Shown here in pieces: positions 54,634 to 64,000 of a DNA stretch of 64,000 bases. The number at the start of each line of letters is the position of its first letter. Within the stretch, counting starts at the first letter, position 1. The DNA is taken from assembly GCF_011405515.1 (NCBI RefSeq), contig NZ_AP022671.1:1860001-1924000 (forward strand), in the 5' to 3' direction. A program made the position numbers and the translations under genes. A model generated the notes under the pieces. The model saw only the letters and a program-made list of their open reading frames with translations. It did no database searches and was not told where the DNA came from. This stretch comes from Nitrospira sp. KM1 (lineage in GTDB: Bacteria > Nitrospirota > Nitrospiria > Nitrospirales > Nitrospiraceae).

Positions 54634-56475
54634 ATGCTGCAAATCGAGTCTGTTCATAAGCAATTCTCCACGAAAGTGCTGTTCGATGACGCCTCGGCCC
54701 ACTTACGCCCTCAGACGCGGGTCGGTCTGGTCGGACCCAACGGAACGGGCAAGACGACCCTCTTCAAGATGATTTTAGGCGAGGAGTCTCCCGACGAGGG
54801 AGCAATCCGTAAACGTCCACGTCTGCGGGTGGGATATCTGCCTCAGGAACTGGAAACCATCACGGGAAAGACGGCGCTCGATGCCGCTCACCGGGATCAG
54901 TATCCTGAACATGAAGCCAAGCGCATTCTTTCCGGACTCGGCTTCGGCGAGGCCGACTTTTCACGCCCGGTGGAGAATCTCTCCGGCGGCTACCGCATGC
55001 GGGTGGCGCTGGCGCATCTCCTGCTTTCCGAACCCGACGTGCTCATGCTCGACGAGCCCACGAACCACCTGGATAAACCGACGCAGCGATGGTTCGAGGA
55101 GTTTTTGTTGGATTCGAGCCTGACGCTGTTGGTCATCAGCCACGACACGGCGTTCCTCGACCGAATCGTCACGCATGTCTGGGAGCTTCGCGATAAAACG
55201 ATTCAGGAGTTCCGCGGCAACTATTCCAAATTCCGCGAACTGCGGGCCGAGCGCGATGCCCAATTGCAGGCCTCGGCAAATCGGCAGGCGAAAGAAGTGG
55301 CCCGCGTCCAGCAGTTCATCGACCGTTTCCGCTACCAAGCCAACAAGGCCAAACAGGTGCAGTCACGCATCAAGCAGCTCGACAAAGTCAAACTCATCGA
55401 ACTGCAACGGGATGCGAAGCGCGTGAAATTCAAGTTCCCGCTCCCGTCAACGAGCGGCCGCCACGTTCTGGAGCTCGCCGGTGTCCGCAAGCAGTACGGA
55501 GAGAAGATCGTGTATGACTCGCTGGACTTTTCCGTGGAGCGAAGCCAGCGGGTCGCGCTCGTCGGAGAGAACGGGGCGGGAAAGAGCACGCTTCTCAAGA
55601 TGCTGGCAGGGGTTCTGCCGCCCGACCAAGGCAAGCGCACGGTGGGCCATGGAGTCACCGTTCACTACTTCGCCCAGCATCAGGCCGAAACACTCAATCC
55701 GGAACACACGATTTTGGAATCGCTGGGTGAAGTGTCCAACACCGCGGAGACGAATTTCCTGCGCGGTCTCGCCGGCGCCTTTCTGTTCTCCGGCCCCGAT
55801 CAAAAAAAGCCGATCAAGGCGCTCAGCGGTGGAGAGCGCAATCGCGTGGCATTGGCCAGAATGTTGGTCGAACCGGCCAATACGCTCTTGCTCGATGAGC
55901 CCACCAACCATTTGGATCCGGCTTCCGTCGACGTCCTTACGGATGCGATGACCGAATTCCCCGGCACGATCATCTTCATTTCTCACGACCCGACGTTCCT
56001 GATGCGCGTATCCACCCGCATCGTGGAAATCGAGGACGGGAAGGCCCGAAACTTCTTCGGCGACTATGAATATTATCTGTGGAAGAAGGCCCAGGAATTT
56101 GAATCGATCAAGGAAACGAGCGAAGAACTGACCGGACAACATCAGGCGAAAGGTCCAGGCCTCACCAAGGCCATGACGGCACAATCGCAAGCCAAGGGTT
56201 CGGCCGGCGATCGCAGAGACTTGACCAAGACACAAACCAGGCTGGAAAAACAGGTGGCGCGAGCGGAAAGCGACATTGCAGATCAGGAAGTGAAGATTAA
56301 AGATCGAGATCTGCAATTATCAGATCCGAATTTGTATAAAGATTTTTCTCGCTGGAACAGCCTCCATCAGGAGCAGGACGAATGGAAAAAGGAGCTTGAA
56401 CGGATGAACGCCAGGTGGGAATCCCTGTCTGCTGAACTACAAGGTGTAAGGCAGAAGTTGGCGACGTATAACTAA
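54634..56475 (+). CDS. ABC-F family ATPase (Uup/EttA-like)
   Basis: A soluble twin-ATPase of the ABC-F group, acting on ribosomes or in antibiotic or structure-related stress. The 613-residue protein has in the first domain GPNGTGKTTL, LSGGYRMRV and LMLDEPTNHLD, in the second GENGAGKSTL, LSGGERNRV and LLLDEPTNHLD, a helical linker between them, and a C-terminal coiled coil (about residues 530-613, rich in Lys, Glu and Gln) as in Uup. There are no membrane segments. The start has only a weak ribosome site. Confidence 0.9.
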   Translation: MLQIESVHKQFSTKVLFDDASAHLRPQTRVGLVGPNGTGKTTLFKMILGEESPDEGAIRKRPRLRVGYLPQELETITGKTALDAAHRDQYPEHEAKRILSGLGFGEADFSRPVENLSGGYRMRVALAHLLLSEPDVLMLDEPTNHLDKPTQRWFEEFLLDSSLTLLVISHDTAFLDRIVTHVWELRDKTIQEFRGNYSKFRELRAERDAQLQASANRQAKEVARVQQFIDRFRYQANKAKQVQSRIKQLDKVKLIELQRDAKRVKFKFPLPSTSGRHVLELAGVRKQYGEKIVYDSLDFSVERSQRVALVGENGAGKSTLLKMLAGVLPPDQGKRTVGHGVTVHYFAQHQAETLNPEHTILESLGEVSNTAETNFLRGLAGAFLFSGPDQKKPIKALSGGERNRVALARMLVEPANTLLLDEPTNHLDPASVDVLTDAMTEFPGTIIFISHDPTFLMRVSTRIVEIEDGKARNFFGDYEYYLWKKAQEFESIKETSEELTGQHQAKGPGLTKAMTAQSQAKGSAGDRRDLTKTQTRLEKQVARAESDIADQEVKIKDRDLQLSDPNLYKDFSRWNSLHQEQDEWKKELERMNARWESLSAELQGVRQKLATYN

Positions 56476-56543
56476 GCCGGCCGCCGGTCATCGGAAGGAT
56501 CGGCACGTCAGTTTTTTGAATCCTGCTACGCTCGTACCTCTTA

Positions 56544-56930
56544 TCAGGGGGATTTGATCGCCTCTTCCAGATAGTAATACAACCAGCGGTTCTTTTCCTT
56601 CGTCACTACTTCATTCCACACTACGCCGATCAGAAAACCCTTTTCCCACGTCTTGACCCAGGCGACGGTCCCCTCCAACTTCTCCTGCTGTTCCACTCGA
56701 TCGGAATCGAGAAATGCCAGTGAAACGGTCACGCCCTCTCCCGTACCGAGTTTCTCCTTGGCGTGGAGGCCGGCTCCCACTTTGTTGACGTTATCCAATA
56801 CAGCGGTGATGGCCTTCTGCCCGCTCTTCGGAGACACGAGCGCGGACCCAACCAAGGTTGCCCGAACCAGCCTTCTCCGCTCGCTGGCTTCTGCCGTCAC
56901 CTTTGATGGCTTGGATTCAGACCTTTTCAT
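56544..56930 (-). CDS. PilZ-domain protein
   Basis: The 128-residue protein has ERRRLVRATLVGSALV near its start (R-x3-R motif of PilZ) and a beta-barrel pattern, with DNVNKVGAGL in the place of the D/N-x-S-x-x-G motif. PilZ proteins bind cyclic di-GMP and change their partners; here the second motif deviates, so binding is not certain. The gene is monocistronic. Confidence 0.7.
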   Translation of the reverse strand: MKRSESKPSKVTAEASERRRLVRATLVGSALVSPKSGQKAITAVLDNVNKVGAGLHAKEKLGTGEGVTVSLAFLDSDRVEQQEKLEGTVAWVKTWEKGFLIGVVWNEVVTKEKNRWLYYYLEEAIKSP

Positions 56931-56985
56931 ACCTCTACGTATAAGTATAACCGATTAGAAGTGTTTGTCCATGGTACAGATGACC

Positions 56986-58278
56986 CTATCGACTTTTGGG
57001 GCGGTAATACCGACGGCCTTTGAGTTGAGGCGGTAGGTGCTCCTGCTCGCTTGAGGCTTCAGGATCCTCGTGGACATAGCGGTAGCCCTTGCCGTACTGA
57101 AGACCTTTCAGCATCGGAGTCACGGCATTGCGTAAATGGAGAGGAACGCTAAGATTTCCGTGCTGTTGTGAATCGCTCATGGCCTCCTGCAGGCCGACAT
57201 ATGAGGCATTATCTTTCGCTCTGGTGGCCAGAAAGGTTGTCCCGTGAGCGAGATTGATTCCGGCTTCCGGCAGTCCGACAAACTGAACCGCTTGCGCAAC
57301 GGCTGTGGCAACAATCAACCCCATGGAGTCGGCGTTACCCACGTCTTCCGATGCGAAGATCACCATGCGCCGGGCAATAAATTTCGGATCTTCCCCTCCT
57401 TCCAGCATCCTCGCCAACCAGTAGAGGGCGCCGTCTGCATCGGAATCGCGCATGCTTTTGATATAGGCTGAGATCAGGTTGTAGTGCTCTTCGCCCGTCT
57501 TGTCGTAGCGGAGAGATTTTTTCAGCAGGGATGCATCTACGGCCGCTTCATCGATGCGCCTTATTCCGTCCGCGGAGATGGGGGCCTGTTCAGCCACGTA
57601 CTCAAGGGCGGTCAATAGCGCTCTCCCGTCTCCATTCGCAAAATTCCGCAGGCGCTGCCGAGCGCCGCCGGTCACGGTCAGCCTGAAACGTGCCAGGCCA
57701 AGCTCCGTATCGTGGAGTGCACGGTCGAGGATGCGGTCAAGCGCCGCGTCCCCCAACGGGTGCAGTACGACGACGAGGGAACGTGACAGGAGGGGCGCAA
57801 TCACTTCGAAGGAGGGGTTCTCGGTCGTCGCCCCGATCAGCACGATGGTTCCGCGTTCAACATGCGGCAGGAACGCATCCTGCTGCGCCTTGTTGAAGCG
57901 ATGAATCTCATCGACAAACAGGACGGTTTTCTGATGTTTGGTGGCCAGGCGGTGCTCCGCATGTTTCAGGATTTCCCGCAGTTCCGGAATCCCGCTGGTC
58001 ACGGCGGAAAAGGACACAAATTGCGCCTTCGTATGTCGTGCGAGCAGCAGTGCGAGCGTCGTTTTTCCGCATCCTGGCGGTCCCCAGAAAATCACCGAGG
58101 TCAACCGGTCCGACTCTATGGCCTTGCGCAGCGGCCGATCAACGCCGATAAGCTCTTCCTGCCCGGCAAAATCGTCGAACGACTTGGGACGCAGACGCTC
58201 GGCCAATGGCGACGCGCCTGCATCGGATGCCTTGGAGGGCTCCGCAAACAAATCCGGTTCATCACGATGCACAGCCAT
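56986..58278 (-). CDS. rarA: Replication-associated recombination protein A
   Basis: A AAA+ ATPase acting at stalled replication forks. The 430-residue protein has the start LAERLRPKSFDDFAGQEEL, P-loop WGPPGCGKTTLA, Walker B VLFVDEIHRFNKAQQDAFLP, sensor 1 LIGATTENPSFEV, and the C-terminal tetramerisation domain (ALYWLARMLEGGEDPKFIARRM). Length fits RarA/MgsA. Core gene. Confidence 0.95.
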   Translation of the reverse strand: MAVHRDEPDLFAEPSKASDAGASPLAERLRPKSFDDFAGQEELIGVDRPLRKAIESDRLTSVIFWGPPGCGKTTLALLLARHTKAQFVSFSAVTSGIPELREILKHAEHRLATKHQKTVLFVDEIHRFNKAQQDAFLPHVERGTIVLIGATTENPSFEVIAPLLSRSLVVVLHPLGDAALDRILDRALHDTELGLARFRLTVTGGARQRLRNFANGDGRALLTALEYVAEQAPISADGIRRIDEAAVDASLLKKSLRYDKTGEEHYNLISAYIKSMRDSDADGALYWLARMLEGGEDPKFIARRMVIFASEDVGNADSMGLIVATAVAQAVQFVGLPEAGINLAHGTTFLATRAKDNASYVGLQEAMSDSQQHGNLSVPLHLRNAVTPMLKGLQYGKGYRYVHEDPEASSEQEHLPPQLKGRRYYRPKSR

Positions 58279-58395
58279 GAACCGAATTGTATACGTCTCT
58301 TTTTGATGACTGCAAACATGAGATCGGAGAGCAGAACTTGACTCAGCAGTGGCCGGATTGTTACGAACGATCCCCTATCCAGGAGGATCGCGACG

Positions 58396-59193
58396 ATGAA
58401 GGCTCAAATCAATGGGATCACGCTCGGATACAGCGACCAGGGCAAAGGCACGCCTCTGGTTTTTCTTCATGCGTTCCCTTTCAACCGGACCATGTGGGCG
58501 GCGCAGGAAGAGGATCTTTCAGATGCATTCAGAATCATCACGGTCGACATGCGGGGGCATGGAGAATCAGAGGCTCCGTTCTGGCGGTATAGCCTCGAAC
58601 AATACGCATCCGACGTCACGGCGCTGCTGCGGCATTTAAGGATTGATAACGCCGTCTTCATCGGACTGTCGATGGGCGGATACCTTTCGTTCACGCTGTA
58701 TCGGCTGTACCCAGAATTCGTGCTTGGTTTCGTGCTTGCCGATACGAGAGCCGAGGCGGACAATCCGGAGCAGGGGAAGTGGCGATTCGAGCTAGCCCGA
58801 CGAGCTGCGGCGCAAGGGCCTTCGGCCGTCGTCGCCGACATGTTGCCGAAATTATTGTCGCATCAGGCGTATGAACGGCGGCCTGACCTGGTGGAGCAGG
58901 TCAAATCCATTCAGGAAGCGGCCACGGTACCCGGTATCCTGGGAGACTTAAGGGCCATGGCTGAACGACCGGATTCAACCGACATGCTGCGTTCGATCAG
59001 GGTGCCGACATTGGTCTTGGTGGGTGAGGAGGATGTGCTGACGCCGAGGGCCGACGCGGAACGGATCACCGCAGGCATTCCGGAAGCGATTTTGGAGACC
59101 ATTCCGGACGCCGGCCATATGAGCAACATGGAGCGGCCGGAAACGTTCAACAAGGCCGTGCGCCGGTTTGCCGCCGGCATCGATCGCCGCTAA
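58396..59193 (+). CDS. Alpha/beta hydrolase, 3-oxoadipate enol-lactonase-like
   Basis: The 265-residue protein has nucleophile elbow GLSMGG, acid in GEEDVLTP and base in GHMSNMERP, with [11 protein letters not shown] for the oxyanion loop. AGGAGG precedes the ATG. Convergent with folE and overlapping it by four bases. The substrate is unknown; no aromatic-ring pathway is nearby. Confidence 0.82.
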   Translation: MKAQINGITLGYSDQGKGTPLVFLHAFPFNRTMWAAQEEDLSDAFRIITVDMRGHGESEAPFWRYSLEQYASDVTALLRHLRIDNAVFIGLSMGGYLSFTLYRLYPEFVLGFVLADTRAEADNPEQGKWRFELARRAAAQGPSAVVADMLPKLLSHQAYERRPDLVEQVKSIQEAATVPGILGDLRAMAERPDSTDMLRSIRVPTLVLVGEEDVLTPRADAERITAGIPEAILETIPDAGHMSNMERPETFNKAVRRFAAGIDRR

Positions 59194-59834
59194 GCCAAAT
59201 CTCCGACCGCGTTCCGGCTGATGAGCTTGAGGAACTCCGCTCGCGTCTGCTGCTGCGTTCGAAATGCGCCGAGCATGGAACTGGTCACGGCCAGGGTATT
59301 CTGTTTTTCGACTCCCCGCATCATCATACACAGGTGACGCCCCTCCATCACCACACCGACCCCGTGCGCATTCAATTTGCTTCTCAGTGTCTCCGCAATT
59401 TGCGTCGTCAACCGTTCCTGGACTTGAAGCCGCCGGCTGAACGCATCGACGACCCGCGGAATCTTGCTGAGCCCGACAACCTTCTTGTTCGGCAGATACC
59501 CGACATGGCACTTGCCAAAAAACGGCAGCATGTGGTGCTCGCACATGCTGAAAAAATCGATGTCTTTCACGATGACCATTTCATCGTATTCGATGGGAAA
59601 CAACGCTCCATTGAGCAGATGGTCGATGTCCTGATGGTAGCCCTGCGTCATAAATTGCAACGCCTTCGCCACTCGCTCGGGTGTCTTCAGCAGGCCATTC
59701 CGGCCTGGAGATTCACCCAGCGCCTTCAATAACTCGCTGACTAGGGATTTGATCGCCGGAACATCGACTGGACCTTTGAGGGAAGGCAGGTCTTCGATTT
59801 GCGGAAGCGAGGAACGACGACGTCTCTGTGCCAT
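59190..59834 (-). CDS. folE: GTP cyclohydrolase I
   Basis: Converts GTP to 7,8-dihydroneopterin triphosphate, feeding folate, pterin and queuosine pathways. The 214-residue protein has the zinc motif [18 protein letters not shown] and [11 protein letters not shown] with the third zinc ligand. Length is normal. It lies 14 bases after queD on the same strand. Confidence 0.95.
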   Translation of the reverse strand: MAQRRRRSSLPQIEDLPSLKGPVDVPAIKSLVSELLKALGESPGRNGLLKTPERVAKALQFMTQGYHQDIDHLLNGALFPIEYDEMVIVKDIDFFSMCEHHMLPFFGKCHVGYLPNKKVVGLSKIPRVVDAFSRRLQVQERLTTQIAETLRSKLNAHGVGVVMEGRHLCMMMRGVEKQNTLAVTSSMLGAFRTQQQTRAEFLKLISRNAVGDLA

Positions 59835-59848
59835 AATGCCGTAGGCTC

Positions 59849-60265
59849 CTACGAGCGGGCGGCTGGAAGAGCCGCATACTCAAAATAATTATCCCTGGTT
59901 TCGATGACGCCGACCTTTTCCAGCACGCCCGGCGCAATCTTGGCTGCCAAAAGATCCCAGATCAATTTCACCAAATTTTCACCGGTCGTCGTCTGTTTGG
60001 AAAATTCCTGATCGCTGTTGAGATCCTGGTGATCGAAGCGCCGAATGATGGTCTCATTCACGATTTCGTCCACCCATGCCGGATCCAGAGTGTCCGGATG
60101 GCCGCCATCGTTGACCGTCACCAAGACGACATAATTGTGGCCATGCCCGTTCGGATTGTTGCATTTGCCAAACGCCGCCCAATTCTGCTCGGCCGTAAGG
60201 ACATCCGAGTGCAACCGGTGGGCGGCACAAAAACGATACCGGCGGGTCATGCTGACATGGGGCAT
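59849..60265 (-). CDS. queD: 6-carboxytetrahydropterin synthase / PTPS family
   Basis: The 138-residue protein has [23 protein letters not shown] (catalytic Cys and zinc-binding His residues) and an Asp-His pair later. In the queuosine pathway it acts directly on the FolE product, so the pair folE-queD is logical. A eukaryote-like 6-pyruvoyl activity cannot be excluded from sequence. Confidence 0.9.
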   Translation of the reverse strand: MPHVSMTRRYRFCAAHRLHSDVLTAEQNWAAFGKCNNPNGHGHNYVVLVTVNDGGHPDTLDPAWVDEIVNETIIRRFDHQDLNSDQEFSKQTTTGENLVKLIWDLLAAKIAPGVLEKVGVIETRDNYFEYAALPAARS

Positions 60266-60290
60266 TGCAGATTACCCAGTATGGAAAATG

Positions 60291-60331
60291 AAAAGGCCAG
60301 GATCACCCATTTCGGGTCACCCAGGCCTTTT
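60291..60331 (-). terminator. Terminator between the A-type carrier and queD genes
   Basis: AAAAGGCC (60291) pairs with GGCCTTTT (60324), with an inner ACCC/GGGT pair. The T-rich flank lies on either strand, so it can end transcription both ways; here it ends the carrier gene's transcript. Confidence 0.6.
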
Positions 60332-60369
60332 CGTCACGTTCCAGTCGACGTGCGCAAGCACGGCGCCGT

Positions 60370-60690
60370 TTATGCGCTGAATGAACTGCCGCAACCGCAG
60401 GTCGTCTTGGCTTGCGGATTCTTGATGGAGAATCCGGAACCTTGCACGCTGTCGACATAGTCGACTTCGGCGCCTTGGAGCAACGGTGCGCTCTGAGAAT
60501 CCATGATCACCTTGACGTCGCCTTTTTCGATCACCGTATCGTCTTCGGCCATCTTGGATTCGAAGGCCATTCCGTATTGATACCCATGGCAACCGCCTCC
60601 ACGGACATAAATACGCAGTCCGACGACGTCCTTCTCTTCCTTCATCAATTCCTGGATCTTTTGTTCTGCCACCGCCGTAATCGTCACCAT
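60370..60690 (-). CDS. erpA: A-type iron-sulfur carrier (ErpA/IscA/HesB)
   Basis: Carries [4Fe-4S] or [2Fe-2S] clusters to target proteins. The 106-residue protein has three conserved cysteines: RGGGCHGYQ and CGCGSSF. The pattern fits ErpA/HesB; the exact name is by homology only. AGGAGG precedes the ATG. It lies next to two Fe-S proteins it may serve. Confidence 0.88.
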   Translation of the reverse strand: MVTITAVAEQKIQELMKEEKDVVGLRIYVRGGGCHGYQYGMAFESKMAEDDTVIEKGDVKVIMDSQSAPLLQGAEVDYVDSVQGSGFSIKNPQAKTTCGCGSSFSA

Positions 60691-60755
60691 GTGGGCCTCC
60701 TTCTCGTCAGACAGGCCTTCCGGACCTGCTGGATTCGATTTAGTGTAACATCTCT

Positions 60756-61103
60756 CTATCGGATATCAACACCCTGCGCCTCCGATTTTTCAGTGGTCGG
60801 CGCGGCCCACTTGGTTTCCGGCACCTTGACGATAACATCGCCCAATACCTTGGCCTGACAGCCCAGCCGGTGCCAGGGCTCGCTCAGCGCTTCCCGATCC
60901 AGCAGGTCTTGTTCTTCAAAATCGATTTCGGAAAGATGTTCTCCCCCGCTTTGGACCTCCACCCGGCACGTTGTACAGGAGGCATTTCCTCCGCAATCGT
61001 GATTGAGCGGGAACCCCAGTTCTTTGGCGGCGTCGAGCAACGTCGTATTACGCGGTACACTGCCGCTTCGTCCCTGTGAGTGTAGAAATGTCACATGCGG
61101 CAT
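60756..61103 (-). CDS. [2Fe-2S] ferredoxin
   Basis: The 115-residue protein starts at the ATG at 61103, with GAGG upstream. It has the adrenodoxin/Fdx-type cluster ligands CGGNASCTTC and, later, RLGCQAKV with the last Cys. It lies 26 bases after the nuoF stop, so the two are probably co-expressed and may exchange electrons. Confidence 0.88.
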   Translation of the reverse strand: MPHVTFLHSQGRSGSVPRNTTLLDAAKELGFPLNHDCGGNASCTTCRVEVQSGGEHLSEIDFEEQDLLDREALSEPWHRLGCQAKVLGDVIVKVPETKWAAPTTEKSEAQGVDIR

Positions 61104-61129
61104 GCTCAACCTCGCGCGGCCGCCTATTT

Positions 61130-62431
61130 CTAATGAACCGCCGCTTCGACGGGGGCCGCAGGAAAAGGGCATCGCTGTAACCGGATATGCTCCTCGAACT
61201 CATGGCGGAACAGCTTGAGGCTGCTCTGTACCAGCACGGACGCCCCTGTCACGAGCGTACAATAGCCCGTTCCCTTGACGAATCCACAGAGTTGCAAGAG
61301 ACTGTCCAAATCCTTTTGGGTCCCTTCCCCCGCTTCAATCTTGGTCATGAGCGTCGCCAGGTTGATCGTGCCCATGCGGCACGGCGGGCATTGTCCGCAA
61401 CTTTCCCCTTTGAAGAAATTCGAAAATTTTAGCGTCTGCCTGACCATGCAGGTCGCATCGTCCACCACGATAACGCCCGCCGATCCCAGTCCCGTGCCGG
61501 CCTTCTTCAGCGAGTCAAAATCCATCGGCAGATCGAGTTGATCGGCCGTGACCATTGAAAATGCCGGGCCGCCGGGGAAAACCGCCTTGATCTTTCTGCC
61601 GCCAGGAACCCCTCCGCCACATGTTTCGACAAGCTCACGGATCGAGACTCCCATGGGCATCTCGTACACGCCTGGTCGATTGACGGCCCCGCTGAGGGAG
61701 AACATCATGGTTCCCGGACACTTCTCGGTTCCGACCTCGGTAAACCAAGAGGCGCCTTTATAGAGAATGCGAGGAATGTTGCAGAGCGTCTCGACGTTGT
61801 TGACGAGCGTCGGTTTTCCGTACAAACCGAAATCCGTAGGGTAAAACGGCGGTTTCTGCCTCGGCATGGCCGGCCGGCCCTGCATGGATTCCAACATGGC
61901 CGTTTCCTCTCCGGCCACATAACTGCCGTGTCCTTCGAATACCTCGAGGTCGATATCGATGCCGCTTCCAAACACGTTCTTTCCGATGAATCCCCGTTGG
62001 CGGGCCTCGGCAAGCGCTTTTTTCAAATTTTCGCGTTCTTCATGATATTCGTGATTGACGTAAATGAACGACGCTTTGGCACGCGCGGTCAATGAGGCAA
62101 TCAGACACCCCTCGATCAGCTGATGCGGCACTGTCTTCAGCAAATGCCGATCTTTGAAGGTCCCCGGCTCATGCTCTCCGGCGTTGCAGACGAAGTAGCG
62201 TTCCTTCACTCTGTGATTCAATACCTTGTCCCATTTCACTCCGGTCGGGAATCCCGCTCCGCCCCGGCCGCGCAGCCCCGAAGACTTGAGTTCCTGCACA
62301 ATTTGCTCGGGAGTCAGCTGAGTGACACACTTTTTCCAGGCCTCGTATCCCCCGACCTTCATATAGGTCGCGATGTCCCAGGGATTCCCCTCGACCTTAT
62401 GAACAAGACGCGGCTCAAGCAGGGTACTCAT
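61130..62431 (-). CDS. nuoF: NADH-binding flavoprotein subunit, NuoF type
   Basis: The 433-residue protein carries the NADH site GRGGAGFPTGVKW, the FMN region (IYVNHEYHEERENLKKA), and the [4Fe-4S] motif GESCGQCPPCRMG. The start at 62431 is the first ATG giving the usual N-terminus. No nuoE or other complex I genes are adjacent, so it may act in complex I from a distance or with the ferredoxin. Confidence 0.9.
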   Translation of the reverse strand: MSTLLEPRLVHKVEGNPWDIATYMKVGGYEAWKKCVTQLTPEQIVQELKSSGLRGRGGAGFPTGVKWDKVLNHRVKERYFVCNAGEHEPGTFKDRHLLKTVPHQLIEGCLIASLTARAKASFIYVNHEYHEERENLKKALAEARQRGFIGKNVFGSGIDIDLEVFEGHGSYVAGEETAMLESMQGRPAMPRQKPPFYPTDFGLYGKPTLVNNVETLCNIPRILYKGASWFTEVGTEKCPGTMMFSLSGAVNRPGVYEMPMGVSIRELVETCGGGVPGGRKIKAVFPGGPAFSMVTADQLDLPMDFDSLKKAGTGLGSAGVIVVDDATCMVRQTLKFSNFFKGESCGQCPPCRMGTINLATLMTKIEAGEGTQKDLDSLLQLCGFVKGTGYCTLVTGASVLVQSSLKLFRHEFEEHIRLQRCPFPAAPVEAAVH

Positions 62432-62573
62432 AGAGTGGCTACTATACGGGTGCCCCGCAGTGCACGTCAAGGTAAAGCGCTGATAATAGGCCTGAATCTC
62501 AATGATTTAGGGCCACAGCCCTACGGGACAATGGGCATATTGGACAGGGCGGGCAAGGGATAGAGCGAACAGT

Positions 62574-62608
62574 ATCAGGCCGATGGAATTGTCCACCGGC
62601 CTGATGCG
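62574..62608 (-). terminator. Hairpin downstream of the membrane protein gene
   Basis: ATCAGGCCG and CGGCCTGAT form a perfect 9-base stem 6 bases past the stop at 62614. The following minus-strand bases are poor in T. Confidence 0.5.
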
Positions 62609-62613
62609 ATGGC

Positions 62614-63201
62614 TTACTTGAAGTGGCTTCCGGCACCCATGAAAAATAACATGGGAATCGATAAGAGAAAGTTGACCCTGGAAGCAAGTAATGCAGTTCT
62701 TCCCCATTGCGCCATTTCGGCCGGCGCCGGGGTACCCTGGGCCGCTGCGGAAACCGCGGCGATGATCTTCTGCTGATTCGGCCAGATGATGGCATGCACG
62801 TTCACCATCATGATGATGCCCAGCAAGCCGCCGATGGCCAATGCATACGCGCCCGTGCCGCCGTTCATATACAATTTTCCGTAGAGCAGAATGCCCGCCA
62901 GCACCGTCACGGTGGCGCCATGGCGGAACCAATTCAACGCAGATGGCATCAATTTGGGAATGACGATGTTCTTTGTCGGCCCGTCGAGGCTCTTCATAAA
63001 AGCGGCATTGATCAGGTTGAAGAAATACAACAACCCGATCCAGGTGATACCTGCCAGAAAATGAAGCCACCGCAGCAGGATGCCCACCCAGTCTGCATCG
63101 GCCGCGCCGACACCGGATATGCCGACATACACAAGAATCAACAGGATTGAAAGCGCAAACCCTGCTCCTATGGTTTGCATCGGATCTTCAAGAAATTTCA
63201 T
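62614..63201 (-). CDS. Urate-oxidase-type (PuuD-like) membrane protein
   Basis: The 195-residue protein has about four or five membrane helices and the family motifs RWLHFLAGITWIGLLYFFN, NVHAIIWPNQQKI and SRVNFLLSIPMLFFMGAGSH with His residues that could bind haem. In PuuD a cytochrome c domain follows; here it is absent. GGAG precedes the ATG. Role in urate oxidation is therefore uncertain. Confidence 0.75.
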   Translation of the reverse strand: MKFLEDPMQTIGAGFALSILLILVYVGISGVGAADADWVGILLRWLHFLAGITWIGLLYFFNLINAAFMKSLDGPTKNIVIPKLMPSALNWFRHGATVTVLAGILLYGKLYMNGGTGAYALAIGGLLGIIMMVNVHAIIWPNQQKIIAAVSAAAQGTPAPAEMAQWGRTALLASRVNFLLSIPMLFFMGAGSHFK

Positions 63202-63307
63202 GATGTCTCCTCATTCGGTGCGCTGCAACGTTCGAGTGGTGTACTGTAGCCTCTCTTCTCTTGTCAAGCGAGCGGTATTGCGGATGCGTGTCCGCATTGC
63301 CCTGCGC

Positions 63308-64000
63308 CTACCCCATCAGTCGGTCGACTGCCGCGCACAGTTCGCGCACTGCGCCGGCGGAAGAGTTGAGCGCGGCTCGTTCTTCTTGCGTCAACTCGTA
63401 CTCGACGATTTCCTCCGCTCCACCGCGCCCGATTTTCACCGGCACTCCTACCACGACATCTTTCAATCCGTACTCACCTTCACACAAGACCGCGCAGGGC
63501 ATGACGCGTTTCTCATCTTTGTGAATGGCCTCTACCATGTCCACGGCAGAAGCCGACGGGGCATAAAATGCGCTGCCGGTTTTCAGCAGTCCGACGATTT
63601 CGGCTCCCCCATCCCTTGTGCGCTTTACGATCGCATTCAACCTGTCCTTTGTCATGAGGTCGGAGACCGGCTTCCCTCGTACGGTCGTATACCGCGGCAG
63701 CGGCACCATGGTATCGCCATGTCCTCCGAGAACCATCGCTTGTACCTCGTGTCCAGGTACTCCCAGTTCGGCTGCAATGAACGTGCGCATTCTGGCCGAA
63801 TCCAGGACTCCGGCCATGCCAATGACTTTGGTCTTCGGTAAGCCGCTCACGCGCCGGGCCACATGGACCATTGCGTCCAGGGGATTCGTGACCAGAATCA
63901 AGATAATCTCCGGAGAGCGGGCAACCAGTTCGCTCACGACGGATTTCACGATTTTCGCATTCGTGGACAAGAGCTCATCGCGGCTCATCCCGGGCTTTCT
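63308..64000 (-). CDS. mdh: Malate dehydrogenase (partial, 5' end beyond the window)
   Basis: At least 230 residues of an LDH-like malate dehydrogenase, from [11 protein letters not shown] to the natural C-terminus. Motifs seen are [22 protein letters not shown] (substrate Arg) and GGHGDTMVP (catalytic His). The preceding NAD-binding domain is outside the window; the in-frame codons up to 64000 fit the family. Confidence 0.93.
   Translation of the reverse strand, partial: RKPGMSRDELLSTNAKIVKSVVSELVARSPEIILILVTNPLDAMVHVARRVSGLPKTKVIGMAGVLDSARMRTFIAAELGVPGHEVQAMVLGGHGDTMVPLPRYTTVRGKPVSDLMTKDRLNAIVKRTRDGGAEIVGLLKTGSAFYAPSASAVDMVEAIHKDEKRVMPCAVLCEGEYGLKDVVVGVPVKIGRGGAEEIVEYELTQEERAALNSSAGAVRELCAAVDRLMG

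Noticed and set aside
55447-56316. 289-codon frame on the minus strand
   Set aside because: Antisense to the ABC-F gene, with no protein features of its own.

Overview
ORGANISM. The window is very probably from a nitrite-oxidising Nitrospira (phylum Nitrospirota). The best evidence is a truncated copy of the nitrite oxidoreductase alpha subunit (nxrA) at 10618-11088. Its Tat signal and cofactor-binding N-terminus match my memory of Nitrospira NxrA closely. The fairly GC-rich core DNA, AGGAGG-type ribosome sites and core genes (purA, rarA, folE, queD, a NuoF-type subunit, malate dehydrogenase) agree with this. No database search was run, so all family names come from motifs and memory.

LAYOUT. 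1-6.9 kb: a di-haem peroxidase and a small lipoprotein diverge from an OxyR-type regulator. A YprB-like nuclease, an alpha/beta hydrolase, gluconokinase and a secreted helical protein follow. 6.9-15.8 kb: a seven-repeat beta-propeller lipoprotein, a polysaccharide-export protein, the nxrA relic, a sigma-54 activator, a broken AraC regulator and a hydrolase with Cys at the nucleophile position. 15.8-22.2 kb: one tight operon on the minus strand, moxR-DUF58-DUF4381-batA-batB/C-batD. 22.3-26 kb: a sulfatase, a decayed outer-membrane protein and a thioredoxin-reductase-like flavoprotein. 26.5-35.2 kb: a phosphate-scavenging cluster (PhoX-type phosphatase, 5'-nucleotidase, PstS-like binding protein, OprO/OprP-type porin) with several 7-4-7 direct repeats shaped like Pho boxes. 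33.3-40.2 kb: a decay zone of gene fragments (SbtA-like, phage, methyltransferase, glyoxalase, integrase) among a few intact genes.

40.18-52.43 kb: two tandem islands at tRNA-Lys(TTT). Three copies or part-copies of the tRNA (40184, 46032-46107, 52384) mark the ends. Island A is about 5.9 kb and AT-rich. It holds a two-gene PARIS-like defence system (ABC ATPase plus DUF4435/TOPRIM protein), an excisionase-like protein and an intact tyrosine integrase whose stop codon lies inside the tRNA. Island B is about 6.3 kb. It holds a DUF3626 protein, a methyltransferase, small unknown proteins and several relics. Integrase fragments on the left of A and at both ends of B point to repeated insertion at this tRNA.

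52.4-64 kb: core genes again: purA, tRNA-Ala(GGC), an ABC-F ATPase, a PilZ protein, rarA, a hydrolase, folE, queD, an A-type Fe-S carrier, a ferredoxin, nuoF, a urate-oxidase-type membrane protein and a partial mdh.

HOW THE GENES WORK TOGETHER. Clear functional groups are peroxide defence, phosphate acquisition, the MoxR/Bat complex, pterin and 7-deazaguanine synthesis (FolE to QueD), and the NuoF-ferredoxin-Fe-S group. The most notable system is the PARIS-like pair in the tRNA-Lys island.
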